A stretch of DNA of 23,725 nucleotides from DATKIY01 sp035543875 (GTDB lineage: Bacteria; Actinomycetota; Actinomycetes; JAHEKZ01). Below the pieces are notes generated by a model. The model saw only the letters and a list, made by a program, of their open reading frames with translations. It was not told the origin of the DNA and ran no database searches. Made by a program: the position numbers and the translations under genes. Below are positions 19,954 through 23,725 of the stretch, piece after piece (within the stretch, counting starts at the first letter, position 1; the number at the start of each line of letters is the position of its first letter). Where the stretch lies: assembly GCA_035543875.1 (NCBI GenBank), contig DATKIY010000214.1, positions 1 through 23,725 on the forward strand, in the 5' to 3' direction.

Positions 19954-22641
19954 ATGAGTGGGGAGACTCGCGGCCACTATCACGGTCTTCTCAGCGTTCC
20001 ACCAGACCTTCGCGCGTTGCGCGACGAACAGTTACCATGGGTCGGAAAGCTGGTGGTCGCTGCGAGTCGACCAGACGACAACGCCGGGGTCGCGGTTCAG
20101 GAGTTGCTCGATCGGGTATCGACGTCGACCGATCAAATTCGACGGGCCTCAGTCATGGCTGTCCTTACGGTCATCTCGCCGCCCGAGAAGCAGTGGCTGG
20201 CCCCCTTTTATTCGCCCATCGCCGGGCTCTTGGGCCAACTAAGCCGTCGACGGTTTGACTGGACCCCAGAACAGACGTCCTGGCTCCTGACGTTCGCGGC
20301 GCCGACTGACAGTTTTACCGGTGCCACCTACCCGATCATGTCGCTTGCTGTTCGCGCTGCCCAGAATCTGCAAAAGCGAGACCCTGCGGGGTTTGAGTGG
20401 CTGAGACCGCAACTGCAGGAACTCGCTGAGTCCCTCGGAAACCGTGACTGGCTCAACGATCAGCCGGGTTGGCCGGGCCTGATCCGGCGAGTCATCACCT
20501 TGGCGTCCAATGACGATTCCTTGACCTTGTCGGATGGTGCACTACTTCCGTTGGAATCCTTCGGAACGAAGGCACGAACTGAGTTGTTTAGTGCCGTAGG
20601 GGAGCCGGCAACGGCGCGACTGTTTCTGCTGTTGACCCGCTACGCCGGTGGTGTCACGGCCAGCGACAAGTGGCTCAAGGACGCGGCCGATCTAACCGCG
20701 AGCGATCCCCCGACCCTTACGGGTGCCCGATTTCTGGTGTCCCTGATGATCAGTCAACCAGACCCTGAGGCTGTGGAGTGGCGTCGACAATTTGTGTCTG
20801 AACCCGTAGCCAATCTCATTCGTGCCGCTGTCTGGTTTGTCACGTCCACACCTGACGCGGACACCGTACGAACGCTGCGTGACGCTGCTGCGCACTGCAG
20901 CAGTCCGATGCACGGATCGGGGTCACTACCTCGATGCAGCCAGGTCGCAACCAGCGCAATCGCTGCACTGCCCTTCACCCTGCTGAAGGCCCGGGAGTGG
21001 ACCATGCCGTCGTCGACCATGCCCAGTAGGGCGGAGGTCGAGGACGTGGTCGCCGCACTGTCAACGATTCGTGCGGCAGCCCGCACCAAGAAACTGATGC
21101 GGGATCTTGATGCCGCGCTCGGCCGAGTGTCTGACATCACTGGCATCACGTCAGCTGAGTTGCTGGAACGTGCCGTCCCCACATTCGGCTTTGGGTCGGA
21201 CCAGGTCCTCAAACTGCCTGTTGGTGACCACATCGCCGTGTGCCGAATATCGATCGGTGACCAAACTGCGCGGCTAGAGACGCGCTGGTACGACTCATCT
21301 GATACCGGTGGGGCAGGGAAGAGGTCGGTGCCGGCAGCAGTGCGTACGGCACATCCCGAGGTCGTCGCTGAGTTGCGGACGCTCGCGGCTGACGTCAAGA
21401 AGGCGCTTGTCTCTCAGCGCGCTCGGCTTGAGGATTTACTTGTTCGGGAGCGTGTCTGGACCTCCGACGACGTCGTCGCTCACTACTTCCAGCATCCGAT
21501 TGTGGGAGCACACGCCAGGCAACTCATCTGGCAGGTAGCCAGCAAGCCCCAACAGGGGAACCAGACATCGACTTCGCGCTCGAGCGATGCGCGCGAAACC
21601 CCACGTGACTTGACCGGTCAACACAAGATGAGCGAATGGCTGTCGGGATTCCCGATGCTTCACGATGGCTCTTGGTCCTTGAGATTGAGCGACGGGAGTC
21701 ATCGCACCATCCGACCAGAGGACGCTCTGCGGCTTTGGCATCCGCTCTTGGAACCAGCGCGCGTCACGCGGCTGTGGCGTGATTGCTTGATCGCCGAGCA
21801 GATCACGCAACCTTTCAAGCAAGTGTTCCGCGAGGTATACCTCGTCACACCAGCCGAGGAGTTGACGCGCGTCTACTCAAACCGGTTTGCCGCGCACATA
21901 TTGCGCTACCGACAGGCTGGCGCACTCATGCGAACCCGCGGCTGGGATGCCGATCATCTTGGTGGTTGGGAAGGCGGAGAATTAGGACAAGCTGTCCGGC
22001 TGCTCCCAAACGGTCTTCGAGTTAGGTTCTACTACGAGGCTGTCGAGTCTGCAGCCGACGAGATGGGCACTCCGAGTTTGTGCGCGACGGATCAGGTTCG
22101 ATTCGAACGCGTCAACCAGCGCCGGTGGGAGCCCGTGCCACTTTCCGAGATTCCAAAGCTGGTCTTCAGCGAGGCAATGCGCGATGTCGATCTATTCGTC
22201 GGCGTGACGAGTATCGCCAATGACCCCGGATGGGTGGATCGCGGAGATGTCCCGCACCGCAACTACTGGCATGACGCAAGTTTCGGTGAGCTCACCGAGT
22301 CGGCAGAGATTCGACGCGATGCCCTCGCACGCTTGCTCCCGCGAACCACACTCCGCGATTGTGCCGAGATCTCAGGAAACTTTCTTGTAGTGCGTGGACA
22401 ACTCCGCGAGTACCGCATCCACCTTGGGTCAACGAACATTTTGATGAGCCCCAATGACTCATACCTGTGCATTGTGCCCAAGCGCGCCGACGTCACCAAT
22501 GCCGCTGACCAACACCTTTGGCTGCCCTTCGAAGCAGACAGCAAATTGGCCGTGATCTTGTCCAAGGCATTCATGCTCGCAGCTGACGTGTCCATCACCG
22601 ACCCGACAATCATCGATCAGATTCGCAGCGGACTGGAGTGA
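19954..22641 (+). CDS. Large DUF4132 domain protein
   Basis: An 895-residue protein, the largest in the window. The N-terminal 400 residues are helical and repeat-like (HEAT-like in character) with no catalytic motif that I recognise. The middle (about 590-790) has the Trp/Arg-rich character of DUF4132, including RLSDGSHRTIRPEDALRLWHP and FKQVFREVYLVTPAE. The C-terminus (about 817-895) has YRIHLGSTNILM, DSYLCIVP and LAVILSKAFMLAAD, typical of the domain that ends these proteins. E. coli members were labelled MolR (molybdate metabolism regulator), but a molecular function is not established. No signal peptide or membrane helix is seen. The start is ATG 19954 with GGAG 8 nt upstream. It is probably co-transcribed with the Gly-Gly protein. 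It meets the convergent VOC gene with 7 bp between stops. Confidence 0.8.
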   Translation: MSGETRGHYHGLLSVPPDLRALRDEQLPWVGKLVVAASRPDDNAGVAVQELLDRVSTSTDQIRRASVMAVLTVISPPEKQWLAPFYSPIAGLLGQLSRRRFDWTPEQTSWLLTFAAPTDSFTGATYPIMSLAVRAAQNLQKRDPAGFEWLRPQLQELAESLGNRDWLNDQPGWPGLIRRVITLASNDDSLTLSDGALLPLESFGTKARTELFSAVGEPATARLFLLLTRYAGGVTASDKWLKDAADLTASDPPTLTGARFLVSLMISQPDPEAVEWRRQFVSEPVANLIRAAVWFVTSTPDADTVRTLRDAAAHCSSPMHGSGSLPRCSQVATSAIAALPFTLLKAREWTMPSSTMPSRAEVEDVVAALSTIRAAARTKKLMRDLDAALGRVSDITGITSAELLERAVPTFGFGSDQVLKLPVGDHIAVCRISIGDQTARLETRWYDSSDTGGAGKRSVPAAVRTAHPEVVAELRTLAADVKKALVSQRARLEDLLVRERVWTSDDVVAHYFQHPIVGAHARQLIWQVASKPQQGNQTSTSRSSDARETPRDLTGQHKMSEWLSGFPMLHDGSWSLRLSDGSHRTIRPEDALRLWHPLLEPARVTRLWRDCLIAEQITQPFKQVFREVYLVTPAEELTRVYSNRFAAHILRYRQAGALMRTRGWDADHLGGWEGGELGQAVRLLPNGLRVRFYYEAVESAADEMGTPSLCATDQVRFERVNQRRWEPVPLSEIPKLVFSEAMRDVDLFVGVTSIANDPGWVDRGDVPHRNYWHDASFGELTESAEIRRDALARLLPRTTLRDCAEISGNFLVVRGQLREYRIHLGSTNILMSPNDSYLCIVPKRADVTNAADQHLWLPFEADSKLAVILSKAFMLAADVSITDPTIIDQIRSGLE

Positions 22642-22648
22642 AGGTCGA

Positions 22649-23074
22649 TCAAACGCAGAATTCGTTGCCCTCTGGGTCGGCCAAAGTAACCCACGAATGC
22701 GGTCCCTGACTCGACGAGTACAAGACCACTGCGCCACGTTGAACTAGGCGTTCCCGCACTGCTTTCACGTCTTCGTCGCCTGTACGAATGTCGAGGTGGA
22801 GACGGTTCTTGCTGATCTTCGATTCGGGTACCAGCTGAAACAGGATTCGAGGTCCGTTGTCCTTGTTTGAGGGGTAAATCGCCGCCCCGTCGCGCCAAAC
22901 CAGGGCGCCACGATGTTCGGTGGTGTCAGCACTAGTCGCCAGTCCGTCAGAGATCATTTTGCGGATGAACGCCTCGTCTTGGGATTCCACCTGCCAGCCG
23001 AGCGTCTCAGCCCACCAGCCCGCCAGGTCGTGCGGATTCGCGCTGTCAACTGTTACCTGCACAGAAAATGACAT
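22649..23074 (-). CDS. VOC superfamily (glyoxalase-like) protein
   Basis: A 141-residue protein with two beta-alpha-beta-beta-beta modules of the vicinal-oxygen-chelate fold. The first is SVQVTVDSANPHDLAGWWAETLGW at the N-terminus. The second is around NRLHLDIRTGDEDVKAVRERLVQRGA and ends in HSWVTLADPEGNEFCV. The DPEGNEFC ending is typical of the glyoxalase-like group. Substrate and metal dependence cannot be told. I choose ATG 23074 because the domain starts there and TACTTT lies 6 nt upstream; the frame is open 55 codons further, but that part overlaps the divergent GNAT gene and is not family-like. Confidence 0.85.
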   Translation of the reverse strand: MSFSVQVTVDSANPHDLAGWWAETLGWQVESQDEAFIRKMISDGLATSADTTEHRGALVWRDGAAIYPSNKDNGPRILFQLVPESKISKNRLHLDIRTGDEDVKAVRERLVQRGAVVLYSSSQGPHSWVTLADPEGNEFCV

Positions 23075-23080
23075 GCCAGC

Positions 23081-23086
23081 AAAGTA
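23081..23086 (-). promoter_or_regulatory. Candidate leaderless -10 element for the VOC gene
   Basis: TACTTT on the minus strand ends 6 nt before ATG 23074, and no Shine-Dalgarno is present. A clear -35 was not found. Confidence 0.45.
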
Positions 23087-23134
23087 CCCATTGCACGGGC
23101 ATTTACACAGTGGCCGGAAACCGGGTCTAGACGT

Positions 23135-23140
23135 CAGAAT
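23135..23140 (+). promoter_or_regulatory. Candidate leaderless -10 element for the GNAT gene
   Basis: CAGAAT ends 6 nt before ATG 23147 and differs from TAnnnT only in the first base. The spacing equals that of the other candidates, and no Shine-Dalgarno is seen. Confidence 0.3.
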
Positions 23141-23146
23141 CACGGC

Positions 23147-23605
23147 ATGCGATACACATCGTCGATCGAAGGCGTCGAGCCAACTGACCTCGTTGGATTC
23201 TTCGATGGCTGGCCGCAGCCTCCGACAGCGATGCAACACCTAGAAATCCTTCGCCGCAGCACGTACGTGCACATTGCGGTTGACGAGGAGTCAAAGGTCG
23301 TTGGATTCATCACGTCAATCAGCGACGGTGTGTTGTCGGCCTACATTCCGCTGCTCGAAGTGAGAGCAGACGCTAGAGGCCGGGGTATCGGTTCGCAGCT
23401 GGTGCGGCTCATGCTCGATCGCCTGTCTGACCTCTACATGGTCGATCTGACGTGTGACCCGGACACGCTCGGGTTCTACGAGCATTTGGGCATGAGAGCG
23501 GCGACTGGTGCGTCACTGCGCAGACCAAACGCTCTGTCGATCAAGGCGAACGGGGGAGTAGCGTCCGACAGCGATGGCAATCACCCAATCGATGACGCTC
23601 CGTGA
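23147..23605 (+). CDS. GNAT family N-acetyltransferase
   Basis: A 152-residue protein with a compact GNAT fold. VHIAVDEESKVVGFITSIS (41-59) is the central hairpin. LLEVRADARGRGIGSQLVRLML (69-90) holds the acetyl-CoA pyrophosphate loop RGRGIG (77-82). VDLTCDPDTLGFYEHLGM (99-116) is motif B, with the usual FYEHLGM. The acceptor is unknown. The last 20 residues are polar and overlap the start of the next gene. It diverges from the VOC gene, with 72 bp between the two start codons. Confidence 0.88.
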   Translation: MRYTSSIEGVEPTDLVGFFDGWPQPPTAMQHLEILRRSTYVHIAVDEESKVVGFITSISDGVLSAYIPLLEVRADARGRGIGSQLVRLMLDRLSDLYMVDLTCDPDTLGFYEHLGMRAATGASLRRPNALSIKANGGVASDSDGNHPIDDAP

Positions 23606-23725
23606 TGGACGCGAAGTCGACGTGTTCATTGGCGGCGCACCCAACGGATTCGCGCTGGTCATGCACCACGGCAGTCCGTCAGACGGGACCGCCTTTGCGG
23701 ACTGGGACGCCAGCTGCGATGAGCG
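23574..23725 (+). CDS. Alpha/beta-hydrolase, 5' end only
   Basis: The first 50 codons are visible before the right edge. The frame overlaps the end of the GNAT gene by 32 nt from ATG 23574; ATG 23592 is in frame and also possible. The sequence FALVMHHGSPSDG at about residues 26-38 resembles the first strand and HG-x-P oxyanion loop of alpha/beta-hydrolases. The nucleophile elbow would lie outside the window. The overlap suggests co-transcription with the acetyltransferase gene. Confidence 0.6.
   Translation, partial: MAITQSMTLRDGREVDVFIGGAPNGFALVMHHGSPSDGTAFADWDASCDE

Noticed and set aside
23075..23239. N-terminal extension of the VOC protein by 55 codons
   Set aside because: It overlaps the divergent GNAT gene, and the VOC domain begins at ATG 23074.
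1..23725. CRISPR arrays, insertion sequences, prophage genes
   Set aside because: I found no regularly spaced repeats, no transposase or integrase and no terminal inverted repeats.

Overview
The window is a stretch of actinobacterial (Actinomycetota) chromosome with moderately high GC, very probably close to the replication origin. It carries the conserved actinobacterial block of ppiA, a rhomboid gene, crgA, a DUF881 gene, a class E sortase, a small membrane protein, trpG/pabA, then pknB, pbpA, rodA, pstP, fhaB, fhaA and tRNA-Leu(CAG). In mycobacteria and streptomycetes this block lies just downstream of dnaA-gyrA. I cannot name the genus.

Left part (1-4124): the 5' end of a YCII-like gene runs off the left edge on the minus strand. 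Next come a secreted seven-bladed FG-GAP beta-propeller (minus), a DUF1579-like protein and a membrane-anchored META-domain protein (plus), and a class III PLP aminotransferase (minus). The last two are convergent and their stop codons share one CTAG.

Centre (4258-9546): cyclophilin PpiA and a zinc-finger rhomboid protease run rightward into a complex of mutually exclusive hairpins. crgA (minus) diverges from a rightward group of DUF881, sortase E, a 60-residue membrane protein, a sulfotransferase-like protein and the TrpG/PabA amidotransferase. The sulfotransferase-like gene looks like an insertion in this otherwise conserved order. An ArsR-MFS exporter pair (9588-11470), preceded by a clear operator-promoter, also looks inserted, between trpG and pknB.

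Growth and division operon (18493 down to 11482, minus): fhaA-fhaB-pstP-rodA-pbpA-pknB. The stop and start codons of the last four overlap as ATGA. It encodes a PASTA Ser/Thr kinase, its PP2C phosphatase, two FHA phosphopeptide readers, and a SEDS polymerase with its partner class B PBP. Together they couple phospho-signalling to peptidoglycan synthesis.

Right part (18734-23725): tRNA-Leu(CAG) and a small lipoprotein are followed by a two-gene unit. This unit is a 135-residue protein that reads as a ubiquitin/MoaD-like beta-grasp protein ending in Gly-Gly, and an 895-residue DUF4132-type protein. I consider it the best candidate for a poorly described system. The window ends with a VOC (glyoxalase-like) protein, a divergent GNAT acetyltransferase and the start of an alpha/beta-hydrolase.

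A recurring signal is a TAnnnT hexamer placed 6-7 nt before an ATG that lacks a Shine-Dalgarno. This suggests that leaderless transcripts are common in this genome.
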